From Simkaniaceae bacterium (lineage in GTDB: Bacteria > Chlamydiota > Chlamydiia > Chlamydiales > JACRBE01): a stretch of 64,000 bases of DNA. The notes below the pieces were generated by a model. That model was not told the DNA's origin, made no database searches, and saw nothing but the letters and a program-made list of their open reading frames with translations. The stretch covers positions 62,001 to 126,000 of the forward strand of contig JALEGI010000014.1 in assembly GCA_022763045.1 (NCBI GenBank), read 5' to 3'. The position numbers and the translations under genes are program-made. Each line of letters starts with the position of its first letter. Position 1 is the first letter of the stretch. This document shows, one piece after another, positions 34,295-41,895 of the stretch.

Positions 34295-35065
34295 TTATCG
34301 ACAACGCTGAATTAGCTTTGGACCGAGGTAGATGAACCAAAGGCCTGTAAAAATGGCAAATAGCATTGAGAATCGATCAAGAAAGAGTAGGATTGCAGAG
34401 CCAATAAGTACCACAAGTAGCGTTAAAAACCCCTTCGGCTCCTTTTCCATTGGTAGAGCAAGTCCACAGGCTAGTCCGAGTGCGACGCCTCCCATGGTGT
34501 ACTGCTTGACAACCAGAAAGAGCAGCGAGAGTGCAAAGGCAAATTTCGCCCAGTGATTTTCAAGTAGGGGGAAGACTTTAAGATAGATGACAAGGAGAAT
34601 CAGGCCAGCTAAAATTCCCCCCAGAATGTCTGAGGGATAGTGCACCCCTAAGTAGATGCGCGAAAAGCAGAGAAGGAGGGCAAAAAGAGTGCCGAGAATT
34701 TTCAGCGGCATCTTGCATTTGGCAATTGCAGCGCCGGCAATGAGTGTTGCTGTTTGCGCAGAGCCGCTTGGGAAGCTAAAGCCCTTGATATAGATCAAAC
34801 CAATAGTTGGATCGACTTGAAAGGGGCGCGCCTCCATGAAGTACCCCTTGAGTAGCTGATTGACAATTCCACTAATGAGAAAAATAAAGAGAAAGGCAAT
34901 GCCCTCTTTGCGATTGAATAGGTAGGTAATGATTGAGACAAAGAGAAGAATGAACCAAGGGGTGTCGACGTAATTCCAAAGGATAAAGAAGGTGTCAGTG
35001 AATGAAGAGCGCATCGCATCGTGAATTTGATGCATCCAGCTGAGCTGCATTTCTTGATATGTCAT
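34295..35065 (-). CDS. PAP2-family membrane phosphatase with altered C2 motif
   Basis: A 256-residue protein with about seven predicted membrane helices. The three PAP2 motifs are visible: KGYFMEARP (C1, KxxxxxxRP), FPSGSAQ (C2, normally PSGH) and SRIYLGVHYPSD (C3, SRxxxxxHxxxD). The family removes phosphate from undecaprenyl diphosphate, phosphatidylglycerol phosphate or lipid A. Here the catalytic His of C2 reads Ser (codon TCT), which may reduce activity or indicate a lipid phosphotransferase-like variant. It is convergent with the 2H-like gene. Confidence 0.85.
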   Translation of the reverse strand: MTYQEMQLSWMHQIHDAMRSSFTDTFFILWNYVDTPWFILLFVSIITYLFNRKEGIAFLFIFLISGIVNQLLKGYFMEARPFQVDPTIGLIYIKGFSFPSGSAQTATLIAGAAIAKCKMPLKILGTLFALLLCFSRIYLGVHYPSDILGGILAGLILLVIYLKVFPLLENHWAKFAFALSLLFLVVKQYTMGGVALGLACGLALPMEKEPKGFLTLLVVLIGSAILLFLDRFSMLFAIFTGLWFIYLGPKLIQRCR

Positions 35066-35201
35066 GGTAACTTCCTGCTGCTTAGAATTATTTAGGCTTT
35101 AGCCTATTAAAACAAGCAAGAAGATACTTTATTTATTTTTGGTTGAAATCAAGTGCTGCCCAAAATTGAAATGTCTAAAGATTAGAGAGTTAATTCTATA
35201 C

Positions 35202-35231
35202 TTGACAGGGAGCTTTATTGGTTGATACAAT
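35202..35231 (+). promoter_or_regulatory. Predicted promoter of the AbrB/Doc module
   Basis: TTGACA (35202-35207) and TACAAT (35226-35231) with an 18-bp spacer, 33 bp before the antitoxin start. This is close to the consensus. Toxin-antitoxin promoters are usually repressed by their own antitoxin, but no clear operator palindrome was identified. Confidence 0.55.
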
Positions 35232-35264
35232 GTTGTTACACAAGTCATACATTTGAGGTTTTCT

Positions 35265-35495
35265 ATGTCTGTGAAAAAAAAACTGACAAAACATGGAAAT
35301 AGCTATGCTTTGGTAATTGAAAAAGCCATTTTAGAACTTTTAGGGATTGATGACCAAACTTTGCTACAAATTTCCACCCCTGATGGTTCTACGATAGTCG
35401 TCACACCTATTCACGAGGAAGAGAAAGATATTTCAAAGTCACTAAGTAAAGTGAATAAGAAGTATAAAAAGACACTGAAAAAATTAGCCGAATAG
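35265..35495 (+). CDS. AbrB/MazE-type antitoxin
   Basis: A 76-residue protein with an N-terminal swapped-hairpin AbrB DNA-binding domain: KKKLTKHGNSYALVIEKAIL then LLGIDDQTLLQIS, typical of the MazE/SpoVT group. The C-terminal third is highly charged (KVNKKYKKTLKKLAE) and would wrap the toxin. The ATG at 35265 begins the AbrB strand; an earlier in-frame start adds four residues. The toxin gene starts 4 bp after its stop. The pair lies in AT-rich DNA unlike the neighbours, suggesting horizontal transfer. Confidence 0.85.
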   Translation: MSVKKKLTKHGNSYALVIEKAILELLGIDDQTLLQISTPDGSTIVVTPIHEEEKDISKSLSKVNKKYKKTLKKLAE

Positions 35496-35499
35496 AATT

Positions 35500-35880
35500 A
35501 TGGGATTGTATTTTCTTTCTTTAGAAAATATTTTGGAAATTCATAGTGATCAAATTCAACGTTATGGTGGAAGAAAGGGAATCAGAGATAGGAATCTATT
35601 GATTTCTGCTTTATCACAGCCCAAAAGTAAATTTGGGGGGATGTATCTTCATGGTTCTATCGAACTAAAGGCTGCAGCATATCTTTTTCATTTATGCCAA
35701 AACCATCCTTTTATTGACGGTAATAAACGAGTTGCTCTTGTTTCAATGCTTGTATTTTTAGATTTGAATAAATATTCAATTAATTTTCATGAAAAAGATT
35801 TAGAAAATTTAACAATGAATGTTGCAAAAGGGAAAGTTTCTAAAAGTTCGATCGCCTTATTTATCTCTGAAAACACCTGA
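35500..35880 (+). CDS. Doc-family (death-on-curing, Fic fold) toxin
   Basis: A 126-residue Fic/Doc protein. The active-site loop is HPFIDGNKR, matching the Doc motif; Doc phosphorylates elongation factor EF-Tu and stops translation. FLSLENILEIHSDQIQRYGG and RNLLISALSQP are also typical of the family. Doc normally pairs with Phd; here the partner is AbrB-type. The gene ends just before the convergent PEBP lipoprotein. Confidence 0.9.
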   Translation: MGLYFLSLENILEIHSDQIQRYGGRKGIRDRNLLISALSQPKSKFGGMYLHGSIELKAAAYLFHLCQNHPFIDGNKRVALVSMLVFLDLNKYSINFHEKDLENLTMNVAKGKVSKSSIALFISENT

Positions 35881-35934
35881 TAGAAAAGATTTTGGCTGTG
35901 AGTTATTTTATGCAATACAGTCGAGTGATTTTTC

Positions 35935-36483
35935 CTATTTCTTGATGCGAAAGAGCATCGGGTCGCTTTGGCTGTAGCCGAGGACTTTTACTTTACTACC
36001 CTGCTTGGACATGGCAACTGCTTGGTAGATGTAGGCGTGCACTTGTGAGGGTGGGGGCGCAAAAGATGTGTAGCTCTTTTTGCCAGCGCTGTTTGGCTTT
36101 GCATAGAGCGAATCGATTTGCTCTGAGGCGCCAGCATTGATGCGTCCAGGGGTGATCGGACCTGTTTCTGAAAGATCGTGAAGCGGTATCTCAAGGACCC
36201 AGTGGCGGTACTGACAGCAAGAGTCGCAATTATAGGTGCATGTCGCATCGAGGAGGGTAATTTTTAAGTGGGTCGTCCCAATAGGAAGCCCTTTCCACAT
36301 AATTGGTGGTGAGGTGCCCTCTCCATAGGCAGTGGGAAGAAAGTTGCTGGGCGATTTTGTAGGACACCAAATTTTGAAGTTGGGGTCCATGCTTTTCGCG
36401 CTGGCACTTTTGCAAAATTTTTGCTCTTGCTTGTTGCAACTTACAAGTAGCAATGTGAGAAGAAGTAGGGCATAATGTTTCAT
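35935..36483 (-). CDS. YbhB/YbcL-type phosphatidylethanolamine-binding (PEBP) lipoprotein
   Basis: A 182-residue protein. MKHYALLLLTLLLVSCNK is a lipoprotein signal peptide with lipobox LVSC. The PEBP fold is seen in GTSPPIMWKGLP, LKITLLDATC (the usual DPDAP region is changed), YRHWVLEIPLHDL (the ligand-pocket HWV) and GPITPGRINAGA. The insert CTYNCDSCCQ adds several cysteines, which could form disulfides outside the cytoplasm. YbhB proteins are of unknown biochemical role. The start at 36481-36483 was chosen because it opens the signal peptide. Confidence 0.82.
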   Translation of the reverse strand: MKHYALLLLTLLLVSCNKQEQKFCKSASAKSMDPNFKIWCPTKSPSNFLPTAYGEGTSPPIMWKGLPIGTTHLKITLLDATCTYNCDSCCQYRHWVLEIPLHDLSETGPITPGRINAGASEQIDSLYAKPNSAGKKSYTSFAPPPSQVHAYIYQAVAMSKQGSKVKVLGYSQSDPMLFRIKK

Positions 36484-36513
36484 AATTGCTACACTAACGC
36501 GAGGGGTTTGCAA

Positions 36514-36963
36514 ATGCAACAAAAAATCATTGATCAGCTTTTTTCATCAGAGAGCTTTGTTGGAGTGAATTACGAAAAATGTCGCCTCCAAGGGGTCGTT
36601 TTTGAGCGCTGCAAACTGAGCGGTTGCGACTTTTCCCGGGTCGATCGCATGCTCTTGGATGTGCAGTTTAAAGAATGCCTGTTGCAGGGGTGTAACTTTT
36701 CAGATTTTGTCCTCGAGGGGGCAAACTTTGCGGGCTCCACTCTACGAGAGTGTCACTTTGCGGAGGCAAAATTGAAAGGAGCTGATTTTCGCAAATGCGA
36801 TCTTGCGGGGACAACTTTTCACCACTGCGATTTGCAGAAAGCAGACTTTCGCGGCGCTTTTAACTACGCGATTAATCCCAACGCAAACCGTGTCACAAAA
36901 GGAAAATTTTCCCGTCCTGAAGTCGAAGGATTACTTGAGGGATTAGAGATCGTGATTGGGTAG
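36514..36963 (+). CDS. Pentapeptide-repeat protein
   Basis: A 149-residue protein built of A(D/N)Lxx-like repeats: CRLQGVVFERCKLSGCDFS, CLLQGCNFSDFVLEGANFAG, AKLKGADFRKCDLAG and so on, predicting a right-handed quadrilateral beta helix. Some family members mimic DNA and protect gyrase (Qnr, McbG), but no function is assigned. The ATG at 36514 follows a purine-rich stretch; an earlier in-frame ATG overlaps the start of the divergent lipoprotein gene. It overlaps the convergent small-protein gene by 21 bp. Confidence 0.85.
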   Translation: MQQKIIDQLFSSESFVGVNYEKCRLQGVVFERCKLSGCDFSRVDRMLLDVQFKECLLQGCNFSDFVLEGANFAGSTLRECHFAEAKLKGADFRKCDLAGTTFHHCDLQKADFRGAFNYAINPNANRVTKGKFSRPEVEGLLEGLEIVIG

Positions 36964-37110
36964 TAGACCTGAAAGGTGTAGAATACAGGGTAGAGCAATT
37001 GCAAAAATTAGGGAGATCCCAGAGGCTAGAGCGGCCGCTTTGCCGCAAGTTTTCAAACACTCTTCAGTGAACTGGATTTCAGGCTCTGCTCTAAAAGGGT
37101 TAATTTCCAT
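36943..37110 (-). CDS. Small single-span membrane protein (second of a pair)
   Basis: A 55-residue frame starting MEINPFRAEPEIQ, with one predicted membrane segment (AAALASGISLIFAIALPCIL). It overlaps the upstream small ORF by 11 bp, consistent with translational coupling. No family is recognised. Small one- or two-span proteins are common among inclusion-membrane or assembly proteins of chlamydiae, but a single span is not specific. Confidence 0.45.
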   Translation of the reverse strand: MEINPFRAEPEIQFTEECLKTCGKAAALASGISLIFAIALPCILHLSGLLPNHDL

Positions 37111-37273
37111 GTCCACACCACTCGGTATAGGTGTCGAGCGCTGAAATAGCAACAGCTGTGATAGCCAAAAAGCCGAAAGCTAATGTTGACACTACCGTAT
37201 ACTTTTGGCATGGCGTTTTTGGTAGCCAAATATTGACTCCAAGAGGTTTATCGAGATCGAGTACTGGATACAT
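37100..37273 (-). CDS. Small single-span membrane protein (first of a pair)
   Basis: A 57-residue frame beginning MYPVLDLDKPLGVN. A hydrophilic 30-residue N-terminus precedes one membrane segment (VVSTLAFGFLAITAVAISAL) and a short Cys/His-containing tail. GGAGAAAAC precedes the ATG at 37271-37273. Its stop region overlaps the next small ORF. The layout (soluble N-terminus, one helix, short tail) is like that of its partner, so the two may be diverged duplicates or subunits. No family recognised. Confidence 0.5.
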   Translation of the reverse strand: MYPVLDLDKPLGVNIWLPKTPCQKYTVVSTLAFGFLAITAVAISALDTYTEWCGHGN

Positions 37274-37488
37274 GTTTTCTCCTAAAAAGTGTTGAATTCT
37301 AAAGAACGAATTAAAAAAAAACAAGAATTTCCTTGCCCAAGCGAAGAGCGGGTGTTATGCTTTAAGCCAATATCTTATATTGAAGCAGTTCAATGAAAAA
37401 CTAATCTTTTTTTTCACAATTTTTTACACATTTCTCTCATTCTTTTGATGAGGGTTCAGTTTTATTTATCTTTAAATTTTGAGGATTT

Positions 37489-38274
37489 ATGGGTCGTAAG
37501 TTATTGGAAGTCAATAACATAACGAAGTCTTACCATCCCAAAGGGCGTCCTATTATTGAGGCGCTTAAAGGGGTAAGCTTTGATATTGTTCAAGGTGAGA
37601 TTTTGGGTTTGTTAGGCGTAAATGGGGCGGGAAAATCTACTCTCTCTTCCATTTTATGCACTTTGCATCCCCAAACTTCTGGCCATATCTATTGGAATGA
37701 TGTGTCAATTCACGACAATTTACTCGCTTATCGCAGGATTTTTGGGTATTGCCCGCAACACCCAAACCTGGATAAGGAGCTTACTTTGGGCGAGTCGCTT
37801 GTCTTTGCGGGACGCTGCTACGGCATGAGCAGGGACGAGGCGCAGATGCGTGCCGAAGAGGTTATGACAGAGTTTCAGCTGGGACGTTATGCGCAGTCAT
37901 CACCAGATGAGCTCTCAGGAGGATATCGACAGCGCTTTTTAATTGCGCGCACTGTGATGCATCGCCCACAGTTTGTTGTGCTTGATGAACCGACAGTAGG
38001 TCTCGATCCCCACGTGCGTCACGCCCTTTGGGAGACGATTCGCGAGCTGAAAAAGCAGGGGACAACAGTCTTGCTCACAACCCACTATTTGGATGAGGCT
38101 GAGGTGCTCTCAGATCGCGTCTGCTTTATTCATGGTGGTGAAATTAAATTAATCGATACACCAAAGGCGCTACTTGAGAAGTATAAGAAAACGCGTCTCG
38201 AAGAGGTCTTTTTGGAGTTTGTCGATGACAATTCAGTTGAAATTTTTAAAACGGAGGATGCCAATGCAGAGTAA
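37489..38274 (+). CDS. ABC-2 type transporter, ATP-binding subunit
   Basis: A 261-residue ABC ATPase. Walker A is GVNGAGKST, the signature LSGGYRQR, Walker B QFVVLDEPTVGLDP, with H-loop LLTTHYLDEAE. The sequence is of the DrrA/NodI/CcmA type that works with an ABC-2 permease to export drugs, lipids or polysaccharides. The permease gene begins 11 bp before its stop, forming a two-gene operon. The substrate cannot be inferred. Confidence 0.93.
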   Translation: MGRKLLEVNNITKSYHPKGRPIIEALKGVSFDIVQGEILGLLGVNGAGKSTLSSILCTLHPQTSGHIYWNDVSIHDNLLAYRRIFGYCPQHPNLDKELTLGESLVFAGRCYGMSRDEAQMRAEEVMTEFQLGRYAQSSPDELSGGYRQRFLIARTVMHRPQFVVLDEPTVGLDPHVRHALWETIRELKKQGTTVLLTTHYLDEAEVLSDRVCFIHGGEIKLIDTPKALLEKYKKTRLEEVFLEFVDDNSVEIFKTEDANAE

Positions 38275-39055
38275 ATTTATCGGTTCGCTAAATATTTTCT
38301 GGCAGATGCTTCGGCGTGATATGACGATCTTTTTTCGCGATTACATCGCAACGCTCATTGATGGGCTGATGATGTTTATCACCAATTTGGTTGTCTTTGC
38401 CTATTTTATGCCCTACATGGGGATGTCAGATTCGTATGGCCTTTTCATCTTTGTCGGGGCGCTTGCTATCTTTGGCTTCTTCGACACTGTGGGAAAGGTC
38501 GCTGAGATTATTATGGATATCGAAGGATCTTCGTTTATTTCATATTCGTTAATCCTACCGATTCACTCGACGTGGGTTTTTATCAAAATTGCCGTTGGCT
38601 GGGCTCTGCGCTCGATGTGCATGATCGCGCCGATGTTTCTTTTTGGAAAACTCATTTTGTGGAATCGTTTCGATATGATGCAGGTGGATTATCCAAAGTT
38701 GATTTTGATTTTTATCTCTCTAAATCTCTTTTACGGCTTTTTCTCACTGTGGATGACGGGAATGTTTAACAAAATTAGCAGTGTCAATCATCTGTGGATG
38801 CGGGTAATCAATCCGATGTTCATGTTTGGAGGCTATTTCTTCACATGGTACTCGGTTTTTCATGCAAAACCACTGATTGCAAAATTGATTTTGCTCAATC
38901 CTGTGATCTACGCATCAGAGGGAATGCGAGCGGCAATTATTGGCCAGAGTGGGTTTTTGCCCTACTGGATTTGTATTGCCGCCCTCTGGGGATTTACTTT
39001 TGCCTTTGGCGCTCACGCGATTCATCGCCTGAAACGCCACCTAGATTGCGTTTAA
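38264..39055 (+). CDS. ABC-2 type transporter, permease subunit
   Basis: A 263-residue integral membrane protein with six predicted helices, including the pattern DYIATLIDGLMMFITNLVVF, IFGFFDTVGKVAEI and a C-terminal LPYWICIAALWGFTFAFG. The start at 38264 has GGAGG seven bases upstream; another ATG lies two codons earlier. It partners the preceding ATPase. The last four bases overlap the convergent oxygenase gene. Confidence 0.9.
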   Translation: MQSKFIGSLNIFWQMLRRDMTIFFRDYIATLIDGLMMFITNLVVFAYFMPYMGMSDSYGLFIFVGALAIFGFFDTVGKVAEIIMDIEGSSFISYSLILPIHSTWVFIKIAVGWALRSMCMIAPMFLFGKLILWNRFDMMQVDYPKLILIFISLNLFYGFFSLWMTGMFNKISSVNHLWMRVINPMFMFGGYFFTWYSVFHAKPLIAKLILLNPVIYASEGMRAAIIGQSGFLPYWICIAALWGFTFAFGAHAIHRLKRHLDCV

Positions 39056-40137
39056 AGAAGACCCTCATCTTTGAGTGCCTGCTCGGCCTTGGGGCTAAAA
39101 CGTCCCACTTCGCGTAGGCGCTCAATAGCACCTGATCCAACAAAATAGTGCATCAGCTCGCGCGAACCAATCCCAAGGTCAAATAGCCTTTCAGCTAAAA
39201 GTTCTAGTCGATTAATATTTGCACGGACCCGTTTTCCACCTGTTTTCGAAATCATACAGGGCAGGGGAGAGAGATCAGAATCATTTCGTGATGAAACAAA
39301 ATGCACAAGTGAAAGGCGCTCTTGTCCAAGACCTGGGTCCATAACGCGGTGGAATGAGCTTTTGGTATATCCGTTTGCAAGGTTTTCAAGCATATCGCCG
39401 CAATTGACCACAAAAGCGCCGTCAGGGACAATGACATCAATCCATTTATGGTTGTTGTAGATTTGCAATCCTCGAGCCGTTGAGCGGGGGAGGATTGTAT
39501 AAAGATCAATGTCTGTATGAGCACTTGACCATTCTGAATTAGCTGGGGGATTTGCTGGATAGAAAATGGGTCGCATTAGCGTCTCTCCATCCTCAATCAT
39601 GCTTGATAAAAAGTCCTTATCTTGCCCTAGTAGCTCAGAGAAAGCCTCAGAGATAGGAGTGCTACACTCCATAAGAGCATCAAAAAGATTGACCATTGCC
39701 TTTTGAAATTCGGGAAATTCCTTTGGCCACACGTTCGGCGGAACGCCACGCCTTTTGTGCTCTTCTGGTGTATATTCTTGAGCAATATGCCAAAATTCTT
39801 TGGTATCCATGATTTTCGCACCTTTAGCCGATTCTCCAGGAATGTAGCCCCTTTGGCCATTATAGCTTTTCGAAAAGTACTTCATTTTTAACTCTCTTGG
39901 AGCGTGTGAAACTCTCTCTAGTTCAGCGTAGGCGACATCAAGAATTTCAGGATCAACGCCTGTGTTAATGAGGGCAAAAAAGCCCACCTCGTGCGAGGCC
40001 TTTTCCAGTTTTTTGAGAAAATCGGCTTTTGTCGCTTCTCTATGGTAATCTTGCATATCAAGTACGGGAATTGTCGCATCAAATGCGCTAATTGTTGCTG
40101 CAATAAACAGCGATAAAATAGTTAATATTTTTTTCAA
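39052..40137 (-). CDS. Exported isopenicillin-N-synthase-like 2-oxoglutarate/Fe(II) oxygenase
   Basis: A 361-residue protein. The N-terminus MKKILTILSLFIAATISAF is a strong signal peptide. The enzyme part begins IPVLDMQDY, as in the IPNS/2OGD family, with the iron ligands in SAHTDIDLYT (HxD) and SSFHRVMDP (distal His), and the co-substrate Arg in ERLSLVHF (RxS). Family members oxidise small molecules using Fe(II), O2 and usually 2-oxoglutarate. Such enzymes normally work in the cytosol, so the signal peptide is notable. The gene is preceded by an AT-rich region and has a GGAGAG site before the start. Confidence 0.85.
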   Translation of the reverse strand: MKKILTILSLFIAATISAFDATIPVLDMQDYHREATKADFLKKLEKASHEVGFFALINTGVDPEILDVAYAELERVSHAPRELKMKYFSKSYNGQRGYIPGESAKGAKIMDTKEFWHIAQEYTPEEHKRRGVPPNVWPKEFPEFQKAMVNLFDALMECSTPISEAFSELLGQDKDFLSSMIEDGETLMRPIFYPANPPANSEWSSAHTDIDLYTILPRSTARGLQIYNNHKWIDVIVPDGAFVVNCGDMLENLANGYTKSSFHRVMDPGLGQERLSLVHFVSSRNDSDLSPLPCMISKTGGKRVRANINRLELLAERLFDLGIGSRELMHYFVGSGAIERLREVGRFSPKAEQALKDEGLL

Positions 40138-40280
40138 AACACTCTCCTGGGTTAATGAGGAGGCGATTTTAAAAAACAGAATATAAATTTACAACCCAAC
40201 CTAAACAGTATATGCGCTTACCTAACTTTAAATTTAATTATAGTTTTGTTATAATTATTTAAAATTTTAAAAGGTTAGTA

Positions 40281-41195
40281 ATGGATCCTTTATCAGCTGC
40301 AGACCATAGTAAATTAGAAAAATTTTGGACTGAAGTCGTCGATACAACACATCTTCTTCATGGATCGCACACGCTCTTTCGCGATGCGATTGAAACTCAT
40401 GGGTTTAGCAGTTATCGCCCCCATGCAGAGCGGTATGGAGCGATGCACGCTCTTTTTGAGACATTCAAGGATCGCTATACGGTAACGTATTTGAGCGAAT
40501 GTATTGAGCGCTACCGCTCGCCTTCAATTTCAGTTTACTTCACGCTAGATCCAAAAATTGCAGAAGAGTTCTCAAGTGGAGAGCGTCGAGGAAGTGAATT
40601 TGCTAAAGCGCTACGCCATTTTATCTACGCGTTGAAAAGCGATGTTCGAGAGGGAAAGGTTGCATTGACTTTTGATGATCGCAATCAGCTCACTGTTGCC
40701 GATGAGTTCATCCGCGACACCTATCGACTCCCTTCAATGATTGCTAAAGTTAAATGTAGCTCTTCAGCACTTAATGATACATTTACTCCTTTCCTTGGTG
40801 ATTTAGAAGCCTTCAAGGCAAAAACAGTTGCGCATATGACACCAACTGATACGGTCGATACGATTTTAGAAAGGTTTCGTGAAAATTTTGATAAACCTGG
40901 ATATGAGATACAAGTGACTCAAGAAATCCCGGCAAGTGAGATTGAGTTAGACATTCACGAAAATGGGTTAGAGATGCGCACGCCGTCTCCTATCCCTGAG
41001 CCTGAGATTGGTGAGCTCCCCTTTGATGTCACCATTCACATGTCCGTTGATGAGATTATCAAATACGAAATTGATTACACTGGCAAGTCATCTCTGCCCC
41101 AATTTGCAGATTCGCGATTTGAAACGGAATATCTTGGTTTTGAGGAAGGATTTACCCTAATTCGTCGTCATATGACATCCCATTCACATGCGTGA
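40281..41195 (+). CDS. Putative ADP-ribosyltransferase-fold protein, candidate effector
   Basis: A 304-residue protein without signal peptide. Three blocks resemble an ART/Tpt1-type fold: LLHGSHTLFRDAIETHGF (the HG[ST] NAD-site strand and helix), SISVYFTLDPKIAEEFS (the central VYF/L-T-x-DP strand) and YEIQVTQEIPASEIEL (the closing Glu-containing strand with the IP-x-x-I turn). The C-terminal part is acidic and Pro-rich, then a short domain. This pattern recalls toxins and RNA 2'-phosphotransferases, but no family name can be given with certainty. It is preceded by a very AT-rich spacer with TTGTTATAATT, like the spacers before the protease-like genes at 2-6 kb. Confidence 0.45.
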   Translation: MDPLSAADHSKLEKFWTEVVDTTHLLHGSHTLFRDAIETHGFSSYRPHAERYGAMHALFETFKDRYTVTYLSECIERYRSPSISVYFTLDPKIAEEFSSGERRGSEFAKALRHFIYALKSDVREGKVALTFDDRNQLTVADEFIRDTYRLPSMIAKVKCSSSALNDTFTPFLGDLEAFKAKTVAHMTPTDTVDTILERFRENFDKPGYEIQVTQEIPASEIELDIHENGLEMRTPSPIPEPEIGELPFDVTIHMSVDEIIKYEIDYTGKSSLPQFADSRFETEYLGFEEGFTLIRRHMTSHSHA

Positions 41196-41479
41196 ATTGA
41201 ATAGACTAGAGGGAGCTTCTCTTCTTTTAGTCGCGTGAGAAATTTCTGCGCCTTTTCCTCGGTTGTTAAAAGAGTCACTTCAACTGGCAGTTTAGCGCCG
41301 AGCTCAAAGAGACTCTTTTCATGCAGCTGCCCCGAGCGGCCAAAACCTGCGATGCCCTTTATTGCACTTGCCCCTTCAATTTCCATAGAGTGCGCCTCTT
41401 TTAAAAGCCACTCGTGCAGGGGAATCAATTGGTGCTTTGCGCTTTCATCAAAAATGAGCTTAAGTTGCATCCCTTTCAT
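41168..41479 (-). CDS. DUF190 family protein, partner of the fluoride channel
   Basis: A 103-residue protein of the UPF0166/DUF190 family: MQLKLIFDESAKHQ, PLHEWLLKEAH and IKGIAGFGRSGQLHE, and a PVEVTLLTTEEK strand. The family is ferredoxin-like and commonly encoded with CrcB; its role is unclear. The start overlaps the crcB stop by 4 bp (ATGA type), so the two are coupled. The 3' end overlaps the convergent ART-like gene by 28 bp. Confidence 0.85.
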   Translation of the reverse strand: MKGMQLKLIFDESAKHQLIPLHEWLLKEAHSMEIEGASAIKGIAGFGRSGQLHEKSLFELGAKLPVEVTLLTTEEKAQKFLTRLKEEKLPLVYSIHACEWDVI

Positions 41480-41847
41480 GTTGTCACTCCTTTTATCATT
41501 GCAATTGCAATTAGTGCCATGAGAATTGATCCGCCGACATGGGCGCCAATAGAGAGAGCAAACCAGAGATAGCTCCCCTCACCTAGCAGTGTCACTAGCT
41601 CTGCAGTAAATGTCGACATCGTTGAGAGCGAGCCTAAAAAGCCCGTCACAACCCCTAGCATCACCTTTTCAGAAATATACATCTCACTTGATAGTGCCAT
41701 CACGATTCCAATTAAAAATGCGCCAAGAAGATTTGCCGCTAGAGTGCCGAGAGGCAGGGTTGGAAAGAGACTATTTAAAAGCAGCCCCAAGCCATATCTT
41801 GCATAGGCACCAAGAGATGCACCAATAACAATGAACAAAAACGTCAT
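41476..41847 (-). CDS. crcB: Fluoride ion channel CrcB/Fluc
   Basis: A 123-residue, four-helix membrane protein that lets F- leave the cell. Signatures are GASLGAYARYGLG, GTLAANLLGAFLIG (Asn lining the pore) and GFLGSLSTMSTF, corresponding to the conserved GxxGGxTTFSTF. A single CrcB plus DUF190 suggests a homodimer of antiparallel subunits. A GTG at 41856 is an alternative start. The 39-bp region upstream is too short to hold a fluoride riboswitch. Confidence 0.9.
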   Translation of the reverse strand: MTFLFIVIGASLGAYARYGLGLLLNSLFPTLPLGTLAANLLGAFLIGIVMALSSEMYISEKVMLGVVTGFLGSLSTMSTFTAELVTLLGEGSYLWFALSIGAHVGGSILMALIAIAMIKGVTT

Positions 41848-41895
41848 GCTCTCCACTGTTGCAGAAAAACCCTTTTTTGCCTAGCTTAGGATGCT

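Noticed and set aside
41848-41895. Fluoride riboswitch upstream of crcB
   Set aside because: Only about 39 bp separate crcB from trmH and no conserved pseudoknot sequence is visible.
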